Assembly: GCA_934047225.1 (NCBI GenBank)
Contig: OW203997.1
Span: 5,256,417 to 5,320,416, forward strand
Length of the DNA stretch: 64,000 nt
Direction: 5' to 3'
Source of the DNA: Ypsolopha sequella
Lineage: Eukaryota > Arthropoda > Insecta > Lepidoptera > Ypsolophidae
Made by a program: the position numbers and the translations under genes. How positions within the stretch are numbered: the first letter of the stretch is position 1; each line of letters begins with the position of its first letter. The notes under the pieces are model-generated. The model was given only the letters and a program-made list of their open reading frames with translations, did not search any database and was not told where the DNA came from. Positions 11,150 to 21,689 of the stretch are shown in pieces.

Positions 11150-12080
11150 TATCCGATAATTAATAATAATTATGATCACGTAATTTTGAAAATCTACTAT
11201 GATTTTGTTAGGGCAAGTCGATTTTTATCTTTGAAAAAGCTGCTCAGTATGATCCGTAGAAAGTGGTTTAAGATACATGTCCATTTACTCTAGTCAATAT
11301 ATCCCGAACCGCTACTCCCAATTCTAATAGAAATAAATGCACAGAAACGACACGTCAAAGACACCATGTCGTAAGGCCACTGAACTAAACCACGGCGCGA
11401 GTAACGCCCGTAACAGTTTCACTTTCATCCACATTACAGTTAAACCATAGACATAATGCAGGCGCTACCAACCTATTACAATCGAGGGGCCTGTTATGAA
11501 TCGGAAATTGACTTTGCTGGCTCTAAAACTACTCAGGTGATTAATTTGGAGTGTAGGTACAAAATTTCAAAAGAATTCTTGTATTATTGTGTTCTCTTAA
11601 CATAACATGCGGCACAAAAAAAATTGGCGGCAGAACGGCGATACTTGCACGTGCGCAAAATCAATAATTTTCGTAGAAAATCCCTTATAAATCACCCAAA
11701 ATCTACCGTAACAAATTTTTTCGCACTTGCCAGAATAGCCGTGCTGGAGCGCAAAAAAAACACGTTGGGTTGCATAAAAATAGCCTCCCCGAGCAACGGT
11801 AACTGATAAAACCACTCATGACTCCACACACCTGGCGCATTCTGGACGATTAGACCAAGAATCAGCTAATCGACAACTTTTCCATTTCAATCGGTGCTAT
11901 ATAGGGTTCGGCCGTGACTAGTCACCACCCTTCAGAACGAAACCATTATTCTAATTTATTTATTTAGAAAACACACTACATAGCATTACAGTTTATATAA
12001 ACCATATCGCTGCAGAGAGGCATATGTATATAATTATTGCTTATAATCTAGGATATCCCATTCATTCGTGCTGGGGGCTC
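11150..12080. other. unannotated DNA
   Basis: Overlapping ORFs on both strands at 11597-11815 lack recognisable motifs and are probably random. No repeat was recognised. Confidence 0.35.
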
Positions 12081-12084
12081 GGTT

Positions 12085-12175
12085 GGTGATCATTGAACCT
12101 TGTTCCTGGTCCCTGGCCGGGTCTCCGGTATAGGTTCGGGCGGCTGATTGGATTTTACCTTGTATAATATATATT
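12085..12175 (+). repeat. fragment of the palindromic MITE family of 31.4/35.5 kb
   Basis: The order GTGATCATTGAACC, GGGTCTCCGGTAT, TTTTACCTTGTATAAT resembles the right end of the MITEs at 31390-31651 and 35503-35775. A similar piece lies at 14012-14060. Confidence 0.45.
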
Positions 12176-12289
12176 TTACCTATAATTTTAATCGTAAATA
12201 TATTGCTACATAAATTAAATAAACCTTTAATTTAGTTCATGTACATTTATTATTTTATTACACAATTTTCTTTGTTAGATTAAATTTGA

Positions 12290-12358
12290 CGGGTATAAAA
12301 AGTGTATATATCTATACTTGCTTTGCAAAATAAACTATTTGAATTTGAATTTGAATTC
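12290..12358 (+). repeat. retrotransposon 3' tail with (TTTGAA)n
   Basis: AAAATAAACTATTTGAATTT continues into TTTGAA hexamer repeats ending near 12358. Hexameric tails after a TAAA-type signal mark the 3' ends of some insect LINEs. The body of the element could not be delimited. Confidence 0.5.
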
Positions 12359-12384
12359 ACCACGCTCACAAAACTTCAAGCATT

Positions 12385-12585
12385 ATCTTTTCAACTGCGG
12401 CCATCCATCCACAAATACATCCGTGTGGGGTGCAAAATCGACCAATGCATCGACCAGCGGCGACTGTCGCCGAGCCACCGAGCGCACTGCACCCACCGCC
12501 AACAGCTGGTGCGACCTGGCTCGAAGATAATTGTCCGGCGCAAACAGGCGAACAACCATGCCGCCAAGCGACACGTCTGACGTTA
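12385..12585 (-). other. GC-rich block with an unidentified - strand ORF
   Basis: Much richer in G+C than its surroundings and squeezed between two retrotransposon tails (12290-12358 on + and 12586-12640 on -). A - strand frame, MVVRLFAPDNYLRARSHQLL and onward, is open to a stop near 12383. Frames on + are also open. No family was recognised. It could be a coding remnant of a retroelement or a captured exon. Confidence 0.3.
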
Positions 12586-12640
12586 TAATAATAATAATGA
12601 ATTTCTTTATTTCAGGCAACAAGGCCCATAAAAAGAATTA
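12586..12640 (-). repeat. retrotransposon 3' tail with (ATT)n
   Basis: On the - strand GCCTGAAATAAAGAAATTC runs into ATT repeats. This resembles the tails at 39480-39518 and 53386-53420. Confidence 0.5.
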
Positions 12641-13049
12641 ATACAATTATTATGAAAAGCCGTATCGAGAGAGGGGTTGATTGAATTTTTTGGGTGCTTT
12701 CCGTGCGAGCAACATTGACCCTAATTCTTACCAACGTTTTCTTGCCTAGCGTGGTAGTAGTGGCTGAGCGTAATGCCATTGCGAATTAAAAAAAAATGCA
12801 TCTGTTACCCTACTTTGCAATACTCACAGTTCTTATAAAATATCTTTAAAAATAATTTTACGTGTAAATAGCTTGACAGATTTTTGTTAGCCCTGACTTC
12901 GAACGGGTTTACCACGCCTGGTTTGCGGGCTCCGAGCCCACAGAGCGTAAACTACCACCATTCTATTATCCCATAAACTACACGATTTTTATTGCAAATT
13001 AATATATACTTTGAACTAACCTTCAACTTCCTGGTGATGAATATTAATA

Positions 13050-13390
13050 TTACATTCATCCATCCATCAGCCTAGTTCGTCCACTGCTGGACATAAGCCT
13101 TTCCAGGACTTTGCCACTCCCGGCGGTCATCCTGGAAGAATTTCCCATACTCACACACGCTGGGCAGGCGGGTTGGTGAGCGCGGTGCCGGAACCCTCGG
13201 ACCAGTGACGCCGCTGCCCGTCACCAGTCTGTTCCATATAAGGCCCGGCTATTAGGGATGGATATACCGCCATCCATCCATCCCAGGCATGGTGGGCCTA
13301 CTGGTTTTTGCCTGTGAGCTGTCCTCTTACTCTCCCCGAATTACTTCGAGGGGGTATCCAAGTAAGATGGTGGTACCTCCACAGTCAAGC
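13050..13390 (+). repeat. SINE-like/LINE-tail repeat with (CATC)n
   Basis: It starts with CATCCATCCATC, then CGTCCACTGCTGGACATAAG, CACACACGCTGGGCAGGCGG and GTTGGTGAGCGCGGTGC. The same block occurs inverted at 61040-61240 with a (GATG)n tail, and a short piece lies at 46395-46485. Phrases of this kind are very common in moth and butterfly genomes. The tetranucleotide run marks the 3' end, so this copy is probably in - orientation. Confidence 0.7.
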
Positions 13391-13689
13391 ATTATATTTT
13401 ATAGTTCATTATATTCATATTAATAAATATGTTTACAACTTTTATGTAACTAGCTCGTTTGTTGTAAAAGTAAACCAAATATTTTAAAATTATATGATTT
13501 ACATTGAAATCGAAGTATCTAAAAGCAATGTCGATACATGAAAAAATATTTCTATTATTTTTTTTTATAACGGAAGCCGAAAAAAATATTATGATACAAA
13601 ATTTAAGATAACATGTCTAAAGTTTTCTATTTCACTTTACCAGCGGGCGTAGCATAGTGTTTAATCGCGCGCGACGTCACTATTTGAAT

Positions 13690-13757
13690 CACAAGTGCGA
13701 GGAGCGTGACATACTGTTTAATCGCAAAAACATCGTGTCGCGCTCCTCGCACCTGTG
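13690..13757. repeat. imperfect hairpin
   Basis: CACAAGTGCGAGGAGCGTGA is mirrored downstream by CGCGCTCCTCGCACCTGTG, with about 25 nt between the arms. The ORF at 13627-13992 (-) runs through it and is not supported. Confidence 0.6.
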
Positions 13758-14161
13758 ATTCATCACAGTGGCTACGAGGCCTGGTGTTTTGATAAGAAAC
13801 TCCCGACTGACATAAAATTATAATCTGCCGTCTGAAATCTGCAGGTTGTAGTTCTAATAAGCATTTTATGTCCAGGAAATAATAAGGAAAGTCGAGTAGT
13901 AGGTTAAATGATTTGCAACTCCGGTGTACTGGGGTAAGACTACGTTTATACTGGACTAATTCGAAAAAGGTACACAAATTAGGATCCAGCAAAAAAAGAA
14001 AATTAACAAAAACGGGTCATTGAACCTTATTCCTGACTACTTATTGAGTCTCCAGTATGAATTTGATAATAAATATTTTTACTTAATAAAAGCCTTTTTT
14101 AACAGTTTTATTATATACAGATTCTTACGAATATAATGGTAGAAATTAAATAAAAAAGAAA

Positions 14162-14210
14162 ATTTTCGATATATATTTCGACCCACTTGGGATCGTCGTC
14201 AGTCGAATAT
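14162..14210 (-). ncRNA. hammerhead ribozyme motif 1
   Basis: On the - strand CTGACGA (14196-14202) is followed by one C, a 5-bp stem (with a T-G wobble), and GAAA (14176-14179). Then comes a very short helix III and TCGAA, which pairs with TTCGA just 5' of the core to form helix I (5 bp). This is a type I arrangement with minimal helix III, as described for Penelope-like elements. The extra C between CTGACGA and helix II departs from the usual consensus and recurs at 28.5 and 30.5 kb. Activity is inferred, not shown. Confidence 0.65.
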
Positions 14211-14499
14211 CATAGAATATACAGTATGAATTTGGCTATGTCATGCAAAGTCACCTTATTATATTATATGTTTATTCTAGCTGGCTCTACATGCAGCTTT
14301 CAGGAAGTTATTACTATAATTTAATACTTTTGGAGATTTTTTATTTTTCGTATTTTTTACAAAATAAGTTTTATCTTTTACGCGTACACGTTTTGGAGAT
14401 AAAAAAGGGCAAGAGACGGCCACCTGTCGTGGGTTTGTGATACGGGTTCCATTTTTTTATACAAATTAATCTGTATTAAGTATTTAAAAGAATACCCTG

Positions 14500-14814
14500 A
14501 CCGACTGATTGACTCTATCAATGCCGAGACCAAACGGTTGGATGAACATGAAAATTGGACTGTAAGTACCTTGTATGACGTAGAAATCCGATAAGAATGA
14601 ATTTGAAGAAATTTCCATGGGATCGAGAGAAACGAGATCCACGCGAGAAACGAGATCCACGCGAGAAACGAGATCAACACCAGAAACGAGATCCACGCGA
14701 GAAACGAGATCCACGCGAGAAACGAGATCAACACCAGAAACGAGATCCACGCGAGAAACGAGATCAACGCGAGAAAAGAGATCCACGCGAGAAACGCTGC
14801 GTGACGTCCGCTAG
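14500..14814 (+). mobile_element. Helitron-like repeat hosting a minisatellite
   Basis: ACCAAACGGTTGGATGAACA, TTGTATGACGTAGA, GAGAAACGAGATCCACGC and finally CGTCCGCTAG|T match, in order, the copies at 48600-48725 and 57205-57330. The end at CTAG followed by T (14811-14815) is Helitron-like. This copy differs in that the segment GAGAAACGRGATCCACGC has expanded to nine units. Confidence 0.55.
14627..14798 (+). repeat. 18-bp minisatellite, 9 units plus partial
   Basis: The unit is GAGAAACGAGATCCACGC, with variants ending in CAACAC or CAACGC. Units start every 18 bp from 14627 to 14771, with a partial unit at 14789. Because 18 is a multiple of three, several frames stay open (RETRST, REKRDP and, antisense, VSRVDL repeats). 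This produces spurious ORFs on both strands up to 190 codons. None should be annotated as protein. Confidence 0.95.
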
Positions 14815-14825
14815 TATAGTACAGG

Positions 14826-14939
14826 TCGGTCCAAACAACTAGATAGGCCTGAAGTTGCCGCGCTTTGCAATTTGCCCTACTGTACATCAGCGCCACGCGC
14901 AGCGCGCCAACTTCAAGCCTATCTAGTTGTTTGGACCGA
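14826..14939. mobile_element. short MITE with 32-bp inverted ends (31/32)
   Basis: The arms at 14826-14857 (starting TCGGTCCAAACAACTAGATA) and 14908-14939 are reverse complements at 31 of 32 positions. The spacer is 50 bp and GC-richer. Near-identity of the arms indicates recent activity or gene conversion. Confidence 0.85.
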
Positions 14940-14949
14940 ATACGTTTCA

Positions 14950-15770
14950 AATATCAAGGCCCCATTGCACTTTAGACGGTCATTAGGCGTTAAGGCTCCA
15001 GTCCCCTAAAAATCAGTATTCTTGCAGAATTATCAGAAAAGAAAGATTTTATTTTAGTTAGTAAGAAAGCAATAAATAAAATACATTTTACGTTAATATA
15101 TAGTGTGGAATTTGAAGATTTTAAAACACATTTTTTCATTTACTTTAATGCTACTTTTAATAGGTTTTTTAGACTTTAAACATACCTTTATTTATGTTCT
15201 ACGCGTTGAGAGTCTCATTCATGCACACGTCACGTAAAAATTATGACAAAAACAAGAAATTTATTCAGGTAACATTTATTCCCATATCTTCAACAATAAT
15301 CTTACCTGGTTACTTTTTTGGATTATACTTTAGTTTTCTTATTTCGAGTGCTTTAAGTAGTTGTGATTTTATGAAATCAACCACTGATAAAATATTTTTT
15401 TTCTACTAGAAAACTATCGTTTAGCGATATAAATAACAAAAAACGGTATTTAAAAAATTATTTTAAGAACATTTATCAAATCGAAACTTATCGAGAGTTT
15501 AAAACACAAAACGCGTCGATATTTCCCTCAGTTTCGCTGGGACATCGCAGCGTTCAGACGTGTGTTGTGTAGCTCGACGTCATTTTACCTCCCGCTCGCA
15601 CGGTTCCTCCCTTTCCCTCGCGTAGATTCTTATGGAGAGGCGAACTGTACCATGAAAGTTGCTCTACTTGAATATTACACTTATCATTTAATAAGTAAAC
15701 AACTATGGATAAAATATTTTTTGAATATTTTAAGAAATCTCTGTTTCGATAAAATAAAGTCTAATCTACG
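14950..15770. other. unannotated DNA
   Basis: At 14950-14997, GGCCCCATTGCACTTTAGAC and flanks are an inverted copy of 18171-18216. The rest shows no gene. A promoter-like GC-richer patch at 15525-15625 has no supported ORF. Confidence 0.4.
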
Positions 15771-15771
15771 T

Positions 15772-16505
15772 CCGTCCGTATTTCACAGCATCATAACTTT
15801 AGCACCATAAAGATAAAGACTAAATTTGGCACAAAAATAGCATTAATTTGCCTACATATTACATTGTAAAAAAATATGAAAAATTTGAAATTGTTTAAAA
15901 TATTTTCAAAACAAAAGTGAGAAAAATAAAAAATATCTTAAAAATACAATATGGGTATTAAACTGTAGACACTAAAAAGGTGATTATAAAAATATACTTT
16001 TACTATATTTACTGGCACTGGTTTTGTGAAATCTTAAAAAAAAAACACAATAATGTGTATGTCCGAAACTGGTAGACCGAAAAATATGAAAAAAATGTCC
16101 ATTATATATCATAACTGATGAACCGGGAAAACTATAGTGATTTAAAAATAAAAAAATTAAGTAAAATACATTAAAAAAAAATATTTATAAAAATACAATA
16201 TGGGTATTAAATTGTAGGTATTAAAAAGCTTATTGTAATAATATATAGTTTGGCTACATTTAATTGCATCTATTTCGAGAAATCCTTGAAAATCTATAAA
16301 AAAATGTATGTCCCCCCTCTTATATCCAAAACTGGAGGACCAAAAAATATGAAAAAAATCATGGTAATATGCGTTTACATAAGAATTACAGAAAAAATAA
16401 AGCGGTTGAGAATTTCACGAAAAAAAATGATAAAACTAAATCTATCATCCACAATACGGAACCCTAGGTTCTGACTAGAGTCTGACTCGCACTTGGCCGG
16501 TTTTT
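15772..16505 (+). repeat. AT-rich dispersed element, copy 1 (inverted copy at 48745-49440)
   Basis: It begins with TACGTCCGTCCGTATTTCAC and ends GACTCGCACTTGGCCGGTTT. The same order of landmarks is present, reversed, at 48745-49440. Inside, about 250 bp is duplicated: AAATACAATATGGGTATTAA occurs at about 15943 and again at about 16190. The terminal phrase also ends the repeats at 39655, 42365 and 57852. ORFs inside are not supported. Confidence 0.75.
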
Positions 16506-16599
16506 GTTCAAGATGTTCGTGGTAGGCCGTTTTTTGGGCGGTTTTAATTTAGTTTTCGGAGCTTTTATTACTACCCTTAATTTTTACCATAAGTGTCCA

Positions 16600-16760
16600 T
16601 CCGTTATCCGGATAGTAAAAATCTGCGAATAATTGCATACCCTAATTCGCTTAGATTAAGTTATGTTAATGTGTGTTAATTTGAAAACCCGTAAAGCCGT
16701 ATTTTAGAAGTTGTGGTCTAAAAAACCCACGGGGATGGCGTGACACAAATTTTATACCAG
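16600..16760 (+). repeat. dispersed repeat piece (pairs with 53010-53115)
   Basis: TGTGTTAATTTGAAAAC, AAGCCGTATTTTAGAAGTT and GTGGTCTAAAAA recur at 53025-53100. AAAATCTGCGAATAATTGCA also recurs at about 17415. Confidence 0.6.
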
Positions 16761-17214
16761 CACCGCTGTCGCCACTTTTTGGAATAACTAAAGCCGAAGC
16801 TACATCCTTTTTATTACTTTACTTACTTTTATTTAAAATATCTTAAAAAGCTATCGAAGTCACTAAAACTGACAGTCGAGATAACAACGTGCTAGACAAT
16901 AATGCATCAAAACAAAAGAACGTACGCAGCTGCGGTTCTTATCATTAAAACATCACATTTCTAAAACTACATTTTTTACCTTTTTTATTGCACCTTAGTC
17001 ATAATCATGGACACACAAACTGACAGACACTTAATTACCGTAAGAGTTTCTATTTATGATATTATATTACTTAAAGAACTGATTGTAATATGTGTGTGAG
17101 TATTAGGAATACATAATTTTAAATATTTTCATTGTTACGATTTGATTATTAATTTTCTACATTTCCAAATTTTATAAAGGTATTTTTTATGTCAGGCATT
17201 AGTTAAATGAAAAT

Positions 17215-17425
17215 CTTGATGAATAAAGAAATTTTCGGGCACAAATACACGCTTTTTAGGGCATGCAGGTTTCCTTAGAGCGATAGAGCTCATCACGTTG
17301 AGACGTAATAATCATCAGAGAAACGCGGGTGTACTTATAGGTACACATATGGGTGGACTTATGACTTGCATCTCACAGTTCACACTCGGAACACCTCTTG
17401 ACACCCCTTCGTTAAAAATCTGCAA
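17215..17425 (+). mobile_element. SINE body fragment (tRNA head missing)
   Basis: GGGCACAAATACACGC, AGAGCGATAGAGCTCA, AGAGAAACGCGGGTGTAC, ACTTGCATCTCACAGTTCAC and GGAACACCTCTTGACACC follow the order of the body of the SINE at 32185-32520. The 5' tRNA-like region is absent, as expected of 5'-truncated insertions. Confidence 0.75.
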
Positions 17426-17759
17426 ATAATTGCATGACCTATAAAATGTATTGTGTCTAAATACTAATCACTCTTACTGCTACCAATAAGCCATCTATTC
17501 CAGGTAGATTTACTTTTGTTTATTTTGCTTTTACAAATTCATTTTGTTTGTTCCGATAAACAAACCAAACTTTGTAAATTACCGTTACTTGAATAATTAA
17601 AAATCTTCACATGTCAAATTTTAAGTAATCGTACACTCATTTAACGAAGTAGAGCAACATTCAGGTGCGGTCTCTAACATCTTAATGCAGCGGGGGGAGC
17701 ACCACTTCTAAAGCCTCAGGTAAGATGAAAGCGAAATGTTGCAAAGAGAGTCTGGGGCC

Positions 17760-18170
17760 TTAACAATAGGATTAGTGATAACAAAAGTTACCTGCCCCCC
17801 TATTCTGTATCTTTTGTTGCCAACTGTACATCAAAAACATAGATAAAAACTGAAATTTCAAAATGGCCTTTAGTGGGTATTGAACTATTAACAATCTGTG
17901 TCGTCACTTGAAGTGCGAACATATCCTTAGGGAATCGGAATTCGATGGTATATCTATGTTTTTGATGATAGGCACCCACTAAAGAAGGCAACTAGAGATA
18001 CATAATAGGCCCACTGGCCACTCTGGCCAGATACGCGTGCCAATTTGAAGTGCTCCAAATTAGATAACAAAAGGCAAACATTATGAGCCCCATTGGTAAA
18101 TTTCTAGTGCAATAGGGCCTTGGTATTTGAAACGTACTTTATCTTTTGTTATCACTAATCCTATTGTTAA
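17760..18170. mobile_element. nested palindromes with a perfect 28-bp outer inverted repeat
   Basis: The outer arms 17760-17787 (TTAACAATAGGATTAGTGAT...) and 18143-18170 are identical reverse complements over 28 bp. Inside, CTATTCTGTATCTTTTGTTG near 17799 and TCAAAAACATAGATA near 17831 are mirrored by TATCTATGTTTTTGATGA near 17950 and CTAGAGATACATAATAGG near 18009. This gives a second MITE within the first. The ORF at 17800-17991 (-) lies inside and is not supported. Confidence 0.8.
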
Positions 18171-18216
18171 CGCCTAATGACCGTCTAAAGTGCAATGGGG
18201 CCTTGGTATTTGAAAA
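18171..18216 (+). repeat. short repeat, inverted copy of 14950-14997
   Basis: GCCTAATGACCGTCTAAAGT and CAATGGGGCCTTGGTATTTG are the reverse complement of the sequence just right of the 14826-14939 MITE. A partial third copy lies at about 18105-18135. Confidence 0.75.
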
Positions 18217-18234
18217 GTACTATAGTAGATAATA

Positions 18235-19005
18235 TAAAAAAATAGTCTCAAAGTTTCACCATCGACCAAACTTACAAAATACTGTTAGTAATCTTTAAAT
18301 CTGCGTAAAATTCTACTACAATTTACTATGAACACAGCCTTTCCGCTAACTAGCGCTATAAAATGCAACTCGAGACTGAAATGTTGTAATCATTTCATTA
18401 AACATTAACGCCTTTCCATTTGAATCAATGTTATTTCTCAAATTATGAGAAGTACTTTAAAGTAGCGGGAAATATGCTACTTGAAATACTGACACAGCAA
18501 CGAGACAGGGACTACGATTCAAAATGGGTGTTCTCAAGGGAACTCTACTTTAGTACTGTTCACATTTTATTTGAGACATATTTTCATTAGATCTTTTATC
18601 GCTGCGACCTTGTCTTTTTCAGAAAATTGTTGAAGAACTCTATCAAATATACGTCATTCTAAATGAACAGGTGCAAATGAACATGCAATTAGAAAAATAC
18701 AGTTAAAATATACCAAGTATCTAACACCAAATAAACTTAAAAATATTAATAAAAAATTAACAATATTAAAAATTCCCAAAGATAAAAATTGAGCTAAAAT
18801 CGCTGTTGTCTCGGAAAAGAGTACCCAGCACACAGCGGCGTTACCTCTTTGATAAATATTCTTTTTTTTGTAAGGTCATCGAAAACTCCTTTTTTCCGAC
18901 GTTTCTTTATGTTTTCCTCCTACAAGCCAAATCTTAGCGAAATCGGTCCATCTGTTGAACAGATTTGAAATACTAAATAAACAGCAGCCATCCAAGGCTG
19001 AATGG
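18235..19005. other. unannotated AT-rich DNA
   Basis: No gene, clear inverted repeat or within-window copy was recognised. Confidence 0.35.
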
Positions 19006-19008
19006 GCT

Positions 19009-19239
19009 TTAATTTAACAGCCGGATTGTGAAAAACCCGCTTTTTTCTAATGAATCGAAACAAAACACTTAAATTAAGTTTTTTATCAATAGTTATTCAA
19101 CAAAACCTTATTACCTATGTGTTATGTAAACTGTAATCGCAAAATTTCGTTTGGTTTCTGTAAATTAGGATTTTAAAAAATTTTATTCAAAAAATCATTT
19201 TTTAAATTAATTTTAATCTGGCTGCAAAACCGCTCTTAA
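19009..19239. mobile_element. TTAA-type palindromic MITE, family 1, copy B
   Basis: It starts at TTAA with AGCCGGATTGTGAAAAACCC and TTCTAATGAATCGAAAC, and ends GCAAAACCGCTC|TTAA. The internal AACAAAACCTTATTACCTAT and TTTCGTTTGGTTTCTGTAAA are shared with the copies at 1.1 and 45.8 kb. TTAA at both ends suggests a piggyBac-type source of transposase (inference). Confidence 0.75.
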
Positions 19240-20024
19240 TTCTGGTCAAGGGATAAATACGAAAATGACATTATACACAGCTAGCTAGCTAGACGTAAAC
19301 GTAAGTAACTGAAACTAGATTGAAATAACTGAGAAACACAGAAATTTCATAACGAAATGACGTGATTTTTTGTTCAATCCTCCTTTGGCTAGCAAATCAT
19401 GACACAATTTTAGGAAATGCGGCTTTAATTTTTTTCTGTTTCGTCTATATTTCTTAGAAATAACTTTTATGTTATTGCCCATTTGGTACTTTACCGAATT
19501 TGGTTACTTTACCGGACAAAGGAGGAAAGGTACGAGCACTTTCACTTCCAGTCGTTTTCATGCATTTTGGATGTCCAGGAATTTTAGCTTGACTCGATAG
19601 CCCGATTTTTCCAGCCAGCAACATTTTATCGCAATAATTTGCGCCTTATCGCGCTTAAGTCTTGTGATTAAAAACAAAAGGCGGTTCCCGCCAATATGGG
19701 TTAATAGGTTCTTTAATACGAACACATTGTTCTCTTTCACCAGTTAACGAAGCAAAGTTATTGCCTTGTGGGCCCGTAAACACCTGTGGTTGAGTCAGGG
19801 TGTTGTCAGTTTGATATGATGTTAAAACGTCTACTCGTAATAAGGGTTAAGGGTTCAGTCAAAAGATGGAAACCCTTATAGCAAAGTTTCGGTGTCACTC
19901 TGTCCACTGCATAATGACTGAAGCCAAATAAGATAGAATTTGGGGATACAATGGGAATTCGTGTAAGGTGCAGGCCAGACAGGAGAAACGTAAGGCGAGG
20001 ACATGGCAAAGATATGGCACCCCT

Positions 20025-20500
20025 TTAAGGGGCAGATAGACGCCAACGACCTTGAGTTGACCTGTGTCGGTACACATATCGACAGAAACTATATTGAAAT
20101 AACATTCATATCAGTGCGCACAGCATTACGATGTCGCGTCGCTGGGATAGCGCAAAATAGGAGAAAACAATACTTTTCACATTACACGATGGACGGAAAA
20201 AAAACATTAAAAAAAATCTAAATATTTTCCTCGTATTTTAGTGCAAAATCCATACATATACCATTATTGGTTCCAAAAAAATGACGAAGTTTACTTAATT
20301 TTAGACTAAAACAGCTTGACTTTAAACAATATTTTCTTGCTGTTTCGTATACGCGAGAATAATTTCCTTAAATGAAGTTGTTTATTACAGTTTAACCAAA
20401 ATTATTCTTTTGTTAATAATTTTTAAAAAACGGTTTAAGAGAAATAACTTTATTTACAGAGTCATTTCCGGATGACGCTGGAAACAGGCGCCTTAAGGAA
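20025..20500 (+). repeat. dispersed repeat family 3, uninterrupted copy
   Basis: It runs from GGGGCAGATAGACGCCAACG through CGACAGAAACTA, GATAGCGCAAAATAGG, AATACTTTTCACATTACACG, ATGGACGGAAAAAAAAC and CGAGAATAATTTCCTTAAAT to GACGCTGGAAACAGGCGCC. It serves as the empty-site reference for the copy at 34014-35340, which carries an insertion of about 840 bp. Fragments also lie at 6218 (+) and 43195 (-). The ORF at 20003-20221 is not supported. Confidence 0.8.
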
Positions 20501-20509
20501 AATATAACC

Positions 20510-21075
20510 GACCGCGATCACCACCCAGCTATGGTTGTGAGATGCTTACCTATTGCTACTATAATTTAATATAAGTACCGAACTCCGCAATCACTGATAA
20601 ACCCTATGGGTTTTTGTTGATTGTGCATTTTTGTAACTAGGTTAAGATTTTTGAAAATAAAGAAAATACTTAAAAAAAAAGAAAAAATCTTACCTGAGAC
20701 AGCAAAATGCATTTCAAATTATATACCTAATAAAATCCAACATTAAAATTCCCATTTATTTATACTCGTTCCACTTTTACTTGAATGGTTCTTATAAGGA
20801 AGTTCTAATAGTTATTGCTCTAAGATTACATGTATTTAAAAATAAATTAGTATGTAACGTGTTTTGAAAATTAATTATAGACGACCACTATGCGTTTTAC
20901 ATGCAAATGATGGTGTCATTTTAAATCCATTAAATTATGTCTCACGTCACGACATCGACACGACTTTCTTTTTCAGTTGTCAATGAAGAGGTAGGTCGAT
21001 GTTACCAGAGTCAATAAATATTAGGAATAAAAATGGCTGCCTACTCTTGCTGTACGCTGTACGGTCAGCATAGAC
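20510..21075. other. unannotated AT-rich DNA
   Basis: No gene or clear repeat was recognised. Confidence 0.35.
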
Positions 21076-21080
21076 CAATA

Positions 21081-21166
21081 TGTTCTGTAGCATAAACCAA
21101 AAGTACATCTAACATAATAGGTCTTTACATTATGTTAGATGTACTTTTGGTTTATGCTACAGAACA
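21081..21166. repeat. perfect 38-bp hairpin, 10-nt loop
   Basis: The left arm 21081-21118 starts TGTTCTGTAGCATAAACCAA. The right arm 21129-21166 is its exact reverse complement over all 38 bases, separated by AGGTCTTTAC. No target duplication was seen. It could be a minimal MITE, an inverted duplication or a small-RNA hairpin. A transcript would fold into an 86-nt perfect stem-loop. Confidence 0.95.
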
Positions 21167-21235
21167 GTGGCAAATAAAAACACAAAGACTAATATAATTT
21201 AGTATTAACTTAAAATTAGCATGCATTATTATAAG

Positions 21236-21679
21236 TATACAGGTTGCTTGGTAATTCCTTGAAAGGGGTTATATTAGAGATCATTTCCAACGAATTAAGT
21301 CCTATCAACTAGGTGTCGAAAATGAATGGTCTCCGAGTTACGAAGGTTTTTATATTATTTTTCAAACTTTCAGACTAATAACCAAAAATAAATAATTTAA
21401 AAATAACTATTGCGCTCTCAGCACTTATTTATTATATTTCTGATCAATGATAGATGAGTGATAATTTATAAAAAAATACGTGCCAAGAATTCCCATAATC
21501 TCAGAATTAAAAGGTCTTAAGTCGAAAGAAAACCTTTTTTATTTTGTAACTTTTGAAATATCGACGTGTTTTACTTGAAAAATAAATATCATTTTTGACC
21601 CCTAGTTGATGATGATGGGAAATGATCCCTAGTATAACCCCTTTAAACGAATAGGTCGAATTACCAAGCATCCTGTATA
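21236..21679. mobile_element. MITE with TATACAGG inverted ends
   Basis: The left end is TATACAGGTTGCTTGGTAAT with AAGGGGTTATATTAGAGATC. The right end mirrors it as CTAGTATAACCCCTTT and ATTACCAAGCATCCTGTATA. Similarity of the arms extends over about 90 bp each (to CTAGGTGTCGAAAATGA / CATTTTTGACCCCTAG). There is no transposase. The ORF at 21507-21740 (-) overlaps it and is not supported. Confidence 0.8.
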
Positions 21680-21689
21680 TTACATTGTA

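Noticed and set aside
13627..13992. 121-aa - strand ORF
   Set aside because: Runs through a hairpin and has no recognisable motif.
14378..14950. 190-aa, 100-aa, 81-aa and 65-aa ORFs on both strands
   Set aside because: All are products of the in-frame 18-bp minisatellite; sense and antisense are equally open.
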